DNA of 45,271 nt from the NCBI GenBank assembly GCA_017642335.1, contig JAGCPF010000028.1, positions 1-45,271 of the forward strand, written 5' to 3'. Origin of the DNA: Fibrobacter sp. GTDB lineage: Bacteria; Fibrobacterota; Fibrobacteria; Fibrobacterales; Fibrobacteraceae. Below the pieces are notes generated by a model. It was not told where the DNA came from. It was given only the letters and a program-made list of their open reading frames with translations, and did no database searches. How positions within the stretch are numbered: position 1 is the stretch's first letter; each line of letters begins with the position of its first letter. A program made the position numbers and the translations under genes. Positions 24,744 to 31,427 of the stretch are shown here, piece after piece.

Positions 24744-25490
24744 ATGAAAAAAATCTTTTCTACGATACTTTTAGTCGCGCTCTGTGCATTCACGCAACTT
24801 AACGCAGCAACAAACGATGATCCAGGTAGTCATGTCCATAGGGGCTTCTACTTTTCAATAGGAACAGGCCTTATCTACACCTCTCTAGACCAAGAATACA
24901 ACGACAAGATGTCCGAAGGAGTCGAGACAACAACATCCAGCTACTCCGGCCTGTTTAGCTACGACGAACTTCGACTTGGGGCATCCATTGCCAACCTCGT
25001 TTCTATTTACGCCACATTTGGATTTGGATATAACAATGGTAGCATGCCCTCCTCCTACGAGGAAGAGGTAGAACCCGTCAACAAAGATATGCCCAAAAGC
25101 CGTTTTGATGAATCCGACAACGTAGATTTCAGGCTTCTTTTTGGCATAGGTGGAGAGTTCTACCCCATCCAGAACAAAGCAAGTTCCCTCTATGGTCTTT
25201 TTGTTGGATTAAGCCTGGGCGAAATGATCGATATCGTCATCTATACAAGCCATGATTACGACAAAATTTACAAGGACGAAACAGATTCTCGCGGCTTTGC
25301 GAACCTCTTTTTCCGTGTAGAAGCCGGCAAGGAATGGTGGTTTAGCAGAAACTGGAGCTTCGGCGTCGCACTCAGCTTCGCATATGGATCCGCCGATGGG
25401 GAAGTGGATGATGACGACTCTAGCAAATATGTTGATACAGAATCCGATTCTGGCGTTACCGTCGGCTTGATGGTCAGACTCACGCACTAG
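24744..25490 (+). CDS. Outer-membrane beta-barrel protein, paralogue 4 of 4
   Basis: The 248-residue product has the signal peptide MKKIFSTILLVALCAFTQLNA. The mature part shares HVHRGFYFSIGTGLIYTSL, YDELRLGASIANLVSIYATF, LLFGIGGEFYPIQNKASSLY, GLFVGLSLGEMIDIVIYTSH, YDKIYKDE, FRVEAGKEWWFSRNWSFGVA and a C-terminal GLMVRLTH with the other three. AAGGA lies before the ATG. Acidic loops (EEEVEPVNKD, DGEVDDDDSSK) fit surface-exposed turns of a barrel. It ends at a strong terminator shared with the converging lipoprotein gene. Confidence 0.85.
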   Translation: MKKIFSTILLVALCAFTQLNAATNDDPGSHVHRGFYFSIGTGLIYTSLDQEYNDKMSEGVETTTSSYSGLFSYDELRLGASIANLVSIYATFGFGYNNGSMPSSYEEEVEPVNKDMPKSRFDESDNVDFRLLFGIGGEFYPIQNKASSLYGLFVGLSLGEMIDIVIYTSHDYDKIYKDETDSRGFANLFFRVEAGKEWWFSRNWSFGVALSFAYGSADGEVDDDDSSKYVDTESDSGVTVGLMVRLTH

Positions 25491-25512
25491 CAAAAAACGA
25501 CAAACTTAACAG

Positions 25513-25544
25513 AAAAAGCTCCCGTTGAACGGGAGCTTTTTTTT
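25513..25544. terminator. Bidirectional intrinsic terminator
   Basis: AGCTCCCG and CGGGAGCT form a strong stem with a short loop at 25518-25538. An A-run lies on the left and a T-run on the right. It separates the converging barrel gene and FISUMP lipoprotein A. Confidence 0.9.
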
Positions 25545-25559
25545 CGTACACGCGTGTGA

Positions 25560-26921
25560 CTAAGGGAAGTCTTTGAGGCAACGAACCGAGAATGCGATGT
25601 TCTTATTGTCGCTGACCAAGTACGCATCCTCACTGCTGTAGTACAGATACATGTTGTAGGCGTAGCTGCTATTGTCCTCAGTGGCACTCCAGAAGGTAGC
25701 GTAGATACCCTCATCGTAGAAGTAGCCATTGTCGTATCTGTTACCAGCAGGGAACGCAGAGAAACCGTAGGCGTCCGTACCGTTGCCACTTGTACCATTG
25801 TAATCATTCCAGCCTGTCTGCGACTTGAGCTTCTTGCCTGCAGTGCTTTTTCCGCCCACTGCGGTAAACAGTTTGCTCCATTCCGTGGTATCGGGCAAGT
25901 GCCATCCTTCAGGACACACGCCACGCACCTTGCCGGAAAGCCCGCAAGTTTTGCCGTAACCGCATTCATCTTCGGACTTGCCAACTGCGGCAGCCCAAGT
26001 GTAGAGACGACCGTACTTGGAGCAATCACCTTCGTTCTCAACGCTTCCGCCACCACACCAGCTATTTTCTGTTTTATAGTTCAGGTTCTCCGCCATCCAG
26101 GTCTGTTCGCCGATAGTCACTACCCTATAGAGTTGCTTGTCGCGAGGATCCACCATCCAGCCATCTACAAAACTTTTTCCATCTTTACCATCAGCTCCGT
26201 TGCTCAGCGTAAACGACTTGCCGTCGGTGCAAGTAATCTTTACTCCGTCAGAATCTTCTTCGGCGGAGCAACTGGTACCCGCCACGCCCGTGTCACCTTT
26301 TACACCTGGGTCACCTTTCAGTGAAGTAATCCATTCTTCCTCGGTTCCCGTATAGCCGCCAGCTTTGGCGATTTCATAAGCAGAAAGGCCATTATTACCC
26401 GTTGCACCGGAATCACCTTTTACGCCCGGGGCGCCCTTGGTACCGTCATTTCCATTCAGCACAACGCCGACGGAATCGCCGCCACATACAATCTTGTAAC
26501 CCTTGCCGTTTTTCAGGGCTTTCGCCGTACAAGAGGAGCCGTCATTACCATCAGCCCCAACCGAACCGGCTGCACCAGCCGCTCCATTTGTACCATTCTT
26601 CCCGTCTTTTCCGTCCTTGCCGTCGGCACCGTCTTTCCCGTCTTTGCCCTTCATCGAGGTCCACTTTCTGCTGATGCAGGTGTATGCTGCGGCAGAATCC
26701 ACGGAATAAACCATCGCGCCCTCGTTGTCTGCGGTGCACTTGGGCAAAGCATCTCCAGCTTCTACCACCTGCATCCCGACAACCTGAGTTACCTCGGTCA
26801 CTTCCGTCACTTCGGTGACCTCGTCGCCACAGGCAGCAAACATTGCCGAGACAAACAAAATGGTTCCAATTGCGGCACTTCGCCTGCGCCAGGATGACTG
26901 TTTAGAGAATAAATTCGCCAT
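25560..26921 (-). CDS. Collagen-stalk FISUMP lipoprotein A
   Basis: The 453-residue product starts MANLFSKQSSW, with the lipobox in SAMFAACGDE. The ATG at 26921 has GAGGG at 5 bases; the frame is open 12 codons further. VTEVTEVTEVTQVV follows the cysteine. GKDGKDGADGKDGKDGKNG begins a long collagen-like G-X-Y stalk broken by small cysteine-containing modules. The C-terminal 190 residues are a FISUMP domain (LYRVVTIGEQTWMAENLNYK, GVCPEGWHLPDTTEWSKLF, FWSATE, FSVRCLK). FISUMP is thought to be related to C-type-lectin/FGE folds. The protein should be anchored in the outer membrane with the domain as a binding tip. It is almost identical to the gene at 27834 except in one block near the C-terminus. 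Confidence 0.92.
   Translation of the reverse strand: MANLFSKQSSWRRRSAAIGTILFVSAMFAACGDEVTEVTEVTEVTQVVGMQVVEAGDALPKCTADNEGAMVYSVDSAAAYTCISRKWTSMKGKDGKDGADGKDGKDGKNGTNGAAGAAGSVGADGNDGSSCTAKALKNGKGYKIVCGGDSVGVVLNGNDGTKGAPGVKGDSGATGNNGLSAYEIAKAGGYTGTEEEWITSLKGDPGVKGDTGVAGTSCSAEEDSDGVKITCTDGKSFTLSNGADGKDGKSFVDGWMVDPRDKQLYRVVTIGEQTWMAENLNYKTENSWCGGGSVENEGDCSKYGRLYTWAAAVGKSEDECGYGKTCGLSGKVRGVCPEGWHLPDTTEWSKLFTAVGGKSTAGKKLKSQTGWNDYNGTSGNGTDAYGFSAFPAGNRYDNGYFYDEGIYATFWSATEDNSSYAYNMYLYYSSEDAYLVSDNKNIAFSVRCLKDFP
25602..25754 (-). other. Hypervariable block of lipoprotein A
   Basis: This 51-codon block aligns without gaps to 27870-28022. Twenty-two codons change the amino acid and one is silent. Of the 22, 19 keep the same third base (15 NNC, 4 NNT), for example AAC/TAC, TAC/AGC, ATC/AAC, TAC/GGC and AGC/CTC. 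The FWSATE codons in its middle are identical. The pattern matches adenine mutagenesis of AAC/AAT codons in a retroelement variable region; this mechanism is inferred. Confidence 0.7.
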
Positions 26922-27031
26922 GTTTCCCTCTTTAAAGAATAAACCTGATAAAAACATAATAAAAAAATTCGTTTCTTCGCCTCGAGGCGTATAAGACCTA
27001 CAAAACCAAGCAATTTATACGCACCAGCACG

Positions 27032-27052
27032 AAAAAAGGCGTCCGAAGCGCC
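27032..27052 (-). terminator. Possible weak terminator or attenuator upstream of lipoprotein A
   Basis: On the minus strand GGCG-CTTCGGA-CGCC is followed by a T-run. The nearest minus-strand gene upstream ends at 27834, so it could stop antisense read-through into lipoprotein A or act as a leader attenuator. Confidence 0.4.
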
Positions 27053-27157
27053 CTTGTTTGATAGATAGATTGTCCATGAAGCAATTAAACTACGGCAACA
27101 CCCCACCATTCATCATTTCGGGCATATATTACCGAAGAAAAAACAAGGTTAAGGGGG

Positions 27158-27175
27158 TATATTTTGCAAAAATAT
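27158..27175 (+). promoter_or_regulatory. Possible promoter/operator of the toxin-antitoxin pair
   Basis: TATATT at 27158-27163 overlaps the near-palindrome ATATTTTGCAAAAATAT at 27159-27175. An operator over the -10 box is typical for autoregulated type II toxin-antitoxin genes. The assignment is inferred from position. Confidence 0.4.
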
Positions 27176-27300
27176 CAGAATTTACACCATTAAATCAGTC
27201 ACAACAGTTTTTTTTCGCACTTCGACTGCTACAAGAAGCAAAAAAGGTGGATTTTTGAATGAAAAAAATGTATCTTATAGATTGTCCAGTAGAGGAAATC

Positions 27301-27528
27301 ATGACTTATTCCGTACTCGAATCAAAGATTAGGACAGTACCAGAAGAATACCTGGCGGTCATCGATGCGTTCATCGATGGTTTAATGATTCAGTACCAAA
27401 TGAAAAAAAAGACTTCCAGTGAACTCTCCGCCGCAATCGAAGAAAGCGAAGCCATGCTAAACGACCCGAATGCAAAAAAATTCGACACGGTCGATGCGCT
27501 TTTCGCCGCTCTTGACGCGGAGGACTAA
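27301..27528 (+). CDS. Antitoxin partner of the YafQ-like toxin
   Basis: The 75-residue product (MTYSVLESKIRTVPEEYLAV) is small and acidic, with a helical middle (VIDAFIDGLMIQYQMKKK) and a C-terminal SEAMLNDPNAKKFDTVDALF. That tail resembles the toxin-wrapping end of RelB-type antitoxins. An in-frame ATG at 27259 would add 14 residues. The ATG at 27301 is preferred because GAGGA lies 5 bases upstream and the shorter start looks like related antitoxins. Its stop codon shares one base with the toxin start (TAATG), giving translational coupling. It should bind and neutralise the toxin and repress its own promoter. Confidence 0.8.
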   Translation: MTYSVLESKIRTVPEEYLAVIDAFIDGLMIQYQMKKKTSSELSAAIEESEAMLNDPNAKKFDTVDALFAALDAED

Positions 27529-27803
27529 TGCCTTACCAGATTGAATACACTACTCGATTCAAAAAAGAGTACAAACTGGCAAAGAAAAGAGGACGTGACA
27601 TTAATTTGTTGCGAGCCGTCATTGAAATTTTGGCCAAAGGCGAACAGCTCCCTGAAAAATATAAGGATCACCCGCTCGTATCTAATTGGGTTGGATACCG
27701 CGAATGCCATATTCAAAGTGACTGGCTGCTTATTTACAAGTACAAAAACGAAGAACTCATTTTGAGTTTAACAGCAACTGGGACTCACAGCGACTTATTC
27801 TAA
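27528..27803 (+). CDS. yafQ: YafQ-family mRNA interferase toxin (RelE superfamily)
   Basis: YafQ-type toxins cut mRNA on the ribosome. The 91-residue protein has the family N-terminus QIEYTTRFKKEYKLAKKRGR. LPEKYKDHPLVSNWVGYREC, HIQSDWLLIYKY and the C-terminal LTATGTHSDLF follow, with the conserved late histidine in THSDLF and the aspartate in SDWLL. Length matches the family. It appears intact and probably active. The pair sits on the plus strand exactly between two near-identical minus-strand lipoprotein genes. Confidence 0.92.
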   Translation: MPYQIEYTTRFKKEYKLAKKRGRDINLLRAVIEILAKGEQLPEKYKDHPLVSNWVGYRECHIQSDWLLIYKYKNEELILSLTATGTHSDLF

Positions 27804-27833
27804 AAATTTTCAGACCGGCTTCGTCATTGTCGC

Positions 27834-29141
27834 CTAGTTCTCGAGGCAACGAACAGAAAAAGCGAGATTCTTATCGTCGTTGCCCAAGTACGCATCCTCG
27901 TAGAGGTAGCCCAGGGTCATGTCGTAGGCGTAGTAGCTATCGTACTCAGTGGCACTCCAGAAGTAAGCGTTGTTACCTCCATTGAAGAAGTAGCCATTGT
28001 TGCTTCTGTAGCCAGTAGGGAGCGCAGAGAAACCGTAAGCGTCCGTACCGTTGCCACTTGTACCATTGTAATCATTCCAGCCAGTCTGCGACTTGAGTAT
28101 CTTGCCAGCCTCGCTTATTCCGCCCACTGCGGTAAACAGTTTGCTCCATTCCGTGGTATCAGGCAAGTGCCATCCTTCAGGACACACGCCCCGCACCTTG
28201 CCGGAAAGCCCGCAAGTTTTGCCGTAACCGCATTCATCTTCGGACTTGCCAACTGCGGCAGCCCAAGTGTAGAGACGACCGTACTTGGAGCAATCACCTT
28301 CATTATCAACGTTCCCGCCGCCACACCAGCTATTTTCTGTTTTATAGTTCAGGTTCTCGGCCATCCAGGTCTGTTCGCCGATAATCACTATCCTGTAGAG
28401 TTGCATGTCTCGGAAGTCACAGAGTTGTTTTGCAGGATCGTAAGGTTTGGTTCCGCACATCGCTTTATAAAGCATCGTTGTATCTTCGCCACACGTCAGG
28501 GTGATAACTCCATTCGTATCACGCACAATTTCGCAATTCCTGCCATCGGAACCATCGGCTCCGTTGCTCAACGTAAACGACTTGCCGTCGGTACAGGTAA
28601 TCTTTACTCCGTCAGAAACTTCTTTTGCAGAGCAGCTGGTACCCGCCACGCCCGTGTCGCCCTTGGCACCCGGGTCACCTTTCAGCGAAGCAATCCATTC
28701 TTCCTCGGTTCCCGTGTAGCCGCCAGCTTTGGCGATTTCATAAGCAGAAAGGCCATTATTACCCGTTGCACCGGAATCACCTTTTACGCCCGGGTCACCC
28801 TTGGCACCGTCTTTCCCATTTGTACCATTCTTCCCATCTTTTCCATTCTTTCCATCGGCGCCGTCTTTTCCGTCTTTGCCCTTCATCGAGGTCCACTTTC
28901 TGCTGATGCAGGTGTATGCTGCGGCAGAATCCACAGAATAAACCATCGCCCCTTCGTTATCTGCGGTACACTTGGGCAGGGCATCGCCAGCTTCCACCAC
29001 CTGCATTCCGACAACCTGAGTTACCTCGGTCACTTCCGTCACTTCGGTGACCTCGTCGCCACAGGCGGTAAACAGAAGTGCAAAGGCCCCTGCTGCCACT
29101 GCGCAGCTCCAGGGAGACTGTTTAGAGAACAAATTCGACAT
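27834..29141 (-). CDS. Collagen-stalk FISUMP lipoprotein B
   Basis: The 435-residue product starts MSNLFSKQSPW with the lipobox in FALLFTACGDE. ATG 29141 is preferred because AGGAGG lies 5-6 bases upstream; the frame is open 16 codons further. After the cysteine it matches lipoprotein A almost word for word (VTEVTEVTEVTQVV, GDALPKCTADNEGAMVYS, GKDGKDGADGKNGKDGKNG). Its stalk is shorter and holds a different module, NCEIVRDTNGVITLTCGED and TKPYDPAKQLCDFRD. The FISUMP domain is nearly identical to A, apart from the block at 27870-28022. The differing stalk modules show that pieces are exchanged between such genes. Confidence 0.92.
   Translation of the reverse strand: MSNLFSKQSPWSCAVAAGAFALLFTACGDEVTEVTEVTEVTQVVGMQVVEAGDALPKCTADNEGAMVYSVDSAAAYTCISRKWTSMKGKDGKDGADGKNGKDGKNGTNGKDGAKGDPGVKGDSGATGNNGLSAYEIAKAGGYTGTEEEWIASLKGDPGAKGDTGVAGTSCSAKEVSDGVKITCTDGKSFTLSNGADGSDGRNCEIVRDTNGVITLTCGEDTTMLYKAMCGTKPYDPAKQLCDFRDMQLYRIVIIGEQTWMAENLNYKTENSWCGGGNVDNEGDCSKYGRLYTWAAAVGKSEDECGYGKTCGLSGKVRGVCPEGWHLPDTTEWSKLFTAVGGISEAGKILKSQTGWNDYNGTSGNGTDAYGFSALPTGYRSNNGYFFNGGNNAYFWSATEYDSYYAYDMTLGYLYEDAYLGNDDKNLAFSVRCLEN
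27870..28022 (-). other. Hypervariable block of lipoprotein B
   Basis: This is the counterpart of 25602-25754, of equal length and without gaps. At the protein level the exchanged residues are mainly N, Y, D, S, G, T, F, I and L, the set reachable from AAC by changing the two adenines. The flanking scaffold codons differ only rarely and mostly silently. Confidence 0.7.
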
Positions 29142-29290
29142 GATTCCTCCTATTATCCGTTCTAAATACAACTTCTTATGTTTGCGCAATGTAAAAAAGT
29201 GTGCGTTAACAAAATTTTTCGGCTCATTTTATCCTCTTTCTCCGTCTTAAAGATAGGGACACCTTAAAGGTATTCTAAAAACATACCCGC

Positions 29291-29328
29291 TTGACATATA
29301 CACGTGAAATAGGTATATTATATGATAC
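29291..29328 (+). promoter_or_regulatory. Promoter and likely operator of the hig locus
   Basis: TTGACA at 29291-29296 and TATATT at 29314-29319 are 17 bases apart, a textbook sigma-70 promoter. GTAT at 29313-29316 and ATAC at 29325-29328 frame an imperfect 16-base palindrome over the -10 box, a likely HigA operator. The expected transcription start (near 29326) falls inside the small higB remnant. Confidence 0.7.
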
Positions 29329-29444
29329 ATAGTTTTGCAGATAGAGAAGGGCAATATTCTATCCGAATTAACGACCAATGGCGTATTTGCTTTACAATGA
29401 ACGAAGGACAGTTTTACAACGTTGAAATTGTTGATTACCACTAG
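29322..29444 (+). pseudogene. higB: HigB toxin with internal deletion (40 codons left)
   Basis: HigB is a RelE-family mRNA interferase of about 92 residues. Here an ATG frame of 40 codons reads MIHSFADREGQYSIRINDQW and ends FYNVEIVDYH. The first seven residues match the usual HigB opening (MI-SFAD), and DREGQYSIRINDQ matches the segment that normally begins around residue 60. About 50 internal residues are therefore missing in frame, with the joint at a shared Asp. The lost part includes the core helices, so toxin activity is unlikely. The stop is 8 bases before higA. The original order higB-higA is kept. Confidence 0.82.
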
Positions 29445-29452
29445 GAGTTTTT

Positions 29453-29749
29453 ATGAAAAAATACATCAAAACACCGACAATCGGAGAGATTCTGAACGAA
29501 GAGTTTTTTTCGCCCATGGGACTGTCCGCCTACAAGGTCGCCCAGGCAATCAACGTTCCCGTTTCCAGGATTCAGGACATTCTTCACGACCGCAGGCGAA
29601 TTACCGTTGACACCTCCCTGAGACTTGCCAAGTTCCTTGGCGTATCCGACGACTATTTCATCTCCCTGCAAGATGACATCGACATCCGAAATCTCAAGAT
29701 AGAGCTTTCAAAAGAACTCGAAGAAATCAAACCTTTCGCTGTCGCATAG
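29453..29749 (+). CDS. higA: HigA-type antitoxin (XRE-family regulator)
   Basis: The 98-residue protein is a helix-turn-helix antitoxin that normally binds HigB and represses the operon. It begins MKKYIKTPTIGEILNEEFFS, has the HTH segment LSAYKVAQAINVPVSRIQDI, and continues with RRRITVDTSLRLAKFLGVSD, the standard HigA/VapI pattern. AGGAG lies 8 bases before the ATG. The toxin partner upstream is internally deleted, so this gene is either an orphan antitoxin, kept as a regulator, or decaying. It may still neutralise other HigB toxins in the genome. Confidence 0.92.
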   Translation: MKKYIKTPTIGEILNEEFFSPMGLSAYKVAQAINVPVSRIQDILHDRRRITVDTSLRLAKFLGVSDDYFISLQDDIDIRNLKIELSKELEEIKPFAVA

Positions 29750-29770
29750 CTTGCAACTATTTTAAACGCA

Positions 29771-29800
29771 ATAAAAAAGCCCCCGGCCAAAGCCAGGAGC
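29771..29800 (-). terminator. Intrinsic terminator of efp
   Basis: On the minus strand GCTCCTGGC-TTTG-GCCGGGGGC pairs along nine positions when G-U pairs are allowed. TTTTTTATT follows. It lies just after the efp stop codon. Confidence 0.8.
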
Positions 29801-29826
29801 ATTTTGAATGACTTTTGCAAGTAATA

Positions 29827-30411
29827 TTACTTAGCGCGTTCGAGGTAAGAACCGTCGCGGGTATCCACGCGGATCTTGGTGTTGTTCTCGATGAACAGCG
29901 GGATCATCACCTTGGCGCCGGTTTCGAGGATGGCTTCGCGCATCACGTTACCGCTGGTGTTGCCCTGCACTGCCGGAGGAGCTTCCACGATCATCAGGTC
30001 GACAAATGTCGGCGGGATGACTTCGATCGGCAAGGTAGAACCGCTCTTCGGGTCCTTCCACCAGGTGACTTCGACGGTAGCGCCGTCAAGGAGCCACACT
30101 TCGCAGCCGTTGAGAGCTTCCTTCGGGATTTCCATGGTTTCCTGGGAATCGTTGTCCAGGAAGTACCAGGTGGAACCGTCGTTGTACAAATACGTCATCT
30201 CAGTGTAGGTCACGTCGGCTTCTTCGACAGTATCGCCGCTCTTCCAGGTACGTTCGAGAGTGCGACCGGTCACCAGGTTCTTGATGCGGACGCGGTTGAA
30301 AGCCTGGCCCTTGCCCGGCTTCACAAACTGGTTCTCGATGATTTCGTACGGCTGGCCGTCGACCATAATTTTGAGCTTCTTGCGGAATTCGTTGGTGCTT
30401 ACAGTACCCAT
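29827..30411 (-). CDS. efp: Elongation factor P
   Basis: EF-P relieves ribosome stalling at proline runs. The 194-residue protein has three beta-barrel domains. The exposed loop PGKGQAF carries lysine 34, the residue beta-lysylated in E. coli. GNTSGNVMREAILETGAKVM and IPLFIENNTKIRVDTRDGSY mark the C-terminal OB fold. GAGGA lies just before the ATG. It is transcribed away from epmB across a 41-base gap that holds a palindromic -10 box. This pairing, together with K34, indicates that EF-P here is modified by the EpmB route. Confidence 0.96.
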   Translation of the reverse strand: MGTVSTNEFRKKLKIMVDGQPYEIIENQFVKPGKGQAFNRVRIKNLVTGRTLERTWKSGDTVEEADVTYTEMTYLYNDGSTWYFLDNDSQETMEIPKEALNGCEVWLLDGATVEVTWWKDPKSGSTLPIEVIPPTFVDLMIVEAPPAVQGNTSGNVMREAILETGAKVMIPLFIENNTKIRVDTRDGSYLERAK

Positions 30412-30435
30412 ATTATCCTCTTGTTGATTTTGATT

Positions 30436-30445
30436 CTAAATTTAG
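30436..30445. promoter_or_regulatory. Palindromic -10 element shared by efp and epmB
   Basis: CTAAATTTAG is a perfect ten-base palindrome, so TAAATT is presented on both strands. Plus-strand transcription would start only a few bases before the epmB ATG. Minus-strand transcription would give efp a leader of about 20 bases with a GAGGA site. Confidence 0.5.
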
Positions 30446-30452
30446 CAATATA

Positions 30453-31427
30453 ATGGAAACATCTGTTAAAGTTTTTACTCAAATTTCCGAATTTTTCGAC
30501 TATTTGGGCGCCGACCAAGCGGCCAGCATCACCGAGGCCCTCGCCCCCGCCACGCTAGATTCCGACCCGAAATTCCCGTTTATCTGCTCTAGGCACTACG
30601 CCGACCTCATCAAGAAATCCGCCGAGCCCGAAGCGCTGATGCGCGAGGTACTCCCGCTCATGGCAGAACGCGAGAAGGTTCCCGGATTCGTTGACGACCC
30701 CGTGGGCGACCTCCCCGCAGGCAAGTCCGACTGCGTCATCCAGAAATACGACAAGCGCGCCCTCGTTGTATCGACCGCCACCTGCGGTATGCGCTGCCGT
30801 TTCTGCTTCCGCAAGAACTATCCGTTCCAGAACATTCCCGACATCGCGGGGCATGTGGGCAACTGGCTCGACACGCACACGGATATCTGGGAAGTCATCC
30901 TCTCGGGCGGCGACCCGCTCACGCTCGGCCCGGGCGAATTCCGCGACCTCGTAGAAACTATCGCCGTACACGGCTCCGTGACAACTCTTCGCATCCATAC
31001 GCGGCTCCCCGTAATCCGCCCCGACATTGCCATGCAGCACTTCGAGCTCCTCCGCGAACTGCCCGCCCGTTTTGAATGCGTGCTTGTTTCGCATGTGGAC
31101 CATCCCGACGAACTCGACGAGGAATCGCAGATGGTGTTCGGGCACCTGCGTTTCAGCGGCTGGACGCTGCTCAACCAGAGCGTGCTGCTGAAGGGCGTGA
31201 ACGACAATGCGGCAACGCTTGAAAAGCTGAGCCACAAGCTGTTTACGCAAGGAGTCCTCCCCTACTACCTGCACCAGTTGGACCACGCGAACGGAGTCGC
31301 GCACTTCGAGGTGGACGACGACCGCGCACGGGAACTCATCGCCGAGATCCGGACCAGGCTCCCCGGTTACCTTGTACCAAAACTCGTGAGGGAGATTGCA
31401 GGCGAGAAGAGCAAGACGTCGATTTAG
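30453..31427 (+). CDS. epmB: EF-P lysine 2,3-aminomutase (KamA-family radical SAM enzyme)
   Basis: EpmB turns (S)-alpha-lysine into (R)-beta-lysine, which is attached to EF-P by EpmA. The 324-residue protein has the radical SAM cluster motif CGMRCRFC (cysteines 111, 115 and 118). VSTATCGMRCRFCFRKNYPF, EVILSGGDPLTLG, RIHTRLPVI and LLNQSVLLKGVNDN are typical of the KamA/EpmB group. The length, shorter than lysine 2,3-aminomutase of fermentation pathways, and the divergent efp neighbour favour EpmB. There is no ribosome-binding site. The stop codon TAG is the first part of a TAGACGAGAGA intergenic repeat. epmA is not in the window. Confidence 0.92.
   Translation: METSVKVFTQISEFFDYLGADQAASITEALAPATLDSDPKFPFICSRHYADLIKKSAEPEALMREVLPLMAEREKVPGFVDDPVGDLPAGKSDCVIQKYDKRALVVSTATCGMRCRFCFRKNYPFQNIPDIAGHVGNWLDTHTDIWEVILSGGDPLTLGPGEFRDLVETIAVHGSVTTLRIHTRLPVIRPDIAMQHFELLRELPARFECVLVSHVDHPDELDEESQMVFGHLRFSGWTLLNQSVLLKGVNDNAATLEKLSHKLFTQGVLPYYLHQLDHANGVAHFEVDDDRARELIAEIRTRLPGYLVPKLVREIAGEKSKTSI

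Larger units (their letters stand above)
26922..27300. other. Divergent intergenic region between lipoprotein A and the toxin-antitoxin pair
   Basis: No gene is supported in these 379 bases. Next to lipoprotein A the minus strand has AT-rich promoter-like sequence (TATTCTTT near 26940). CGCCTCGAGGCG near 26976 is a perfect palindrome. A hairpin with a minus-strand T-run is at 27032-27052. TATATT boxes at 27125 and 27158 face the toxin-antitoxin genes. An open stretch of 66 codons at 27058-27258 has no recognisable product and no clear start signal, and is not called. Confidence 0.5.

Noticed and set aside
25513..25544. Hairpin after lipoprotein A as a retroelement-associated cruciform
   Set aside because: Its flanking A- and T-runs fit an ordinary bidirectional terminator, and lipoprotein B has no matching structure at the same place.
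26976..26987. CGCCTCGAGGCG palindrome as an operator
   Set aside because: It is isolated, lies well upstream of lipoprotein A and has no counterpart upstream of lipoprotein B. Nothing beyond the palindrome supports a function.
27058..27258. 66-codon open frame upstream of the antitoxin
   Set aside because: It has no ribosome-binding site, no recognisable sequence, and contains the promoter-like palindrome at 27158-27175. It is most likely chance.
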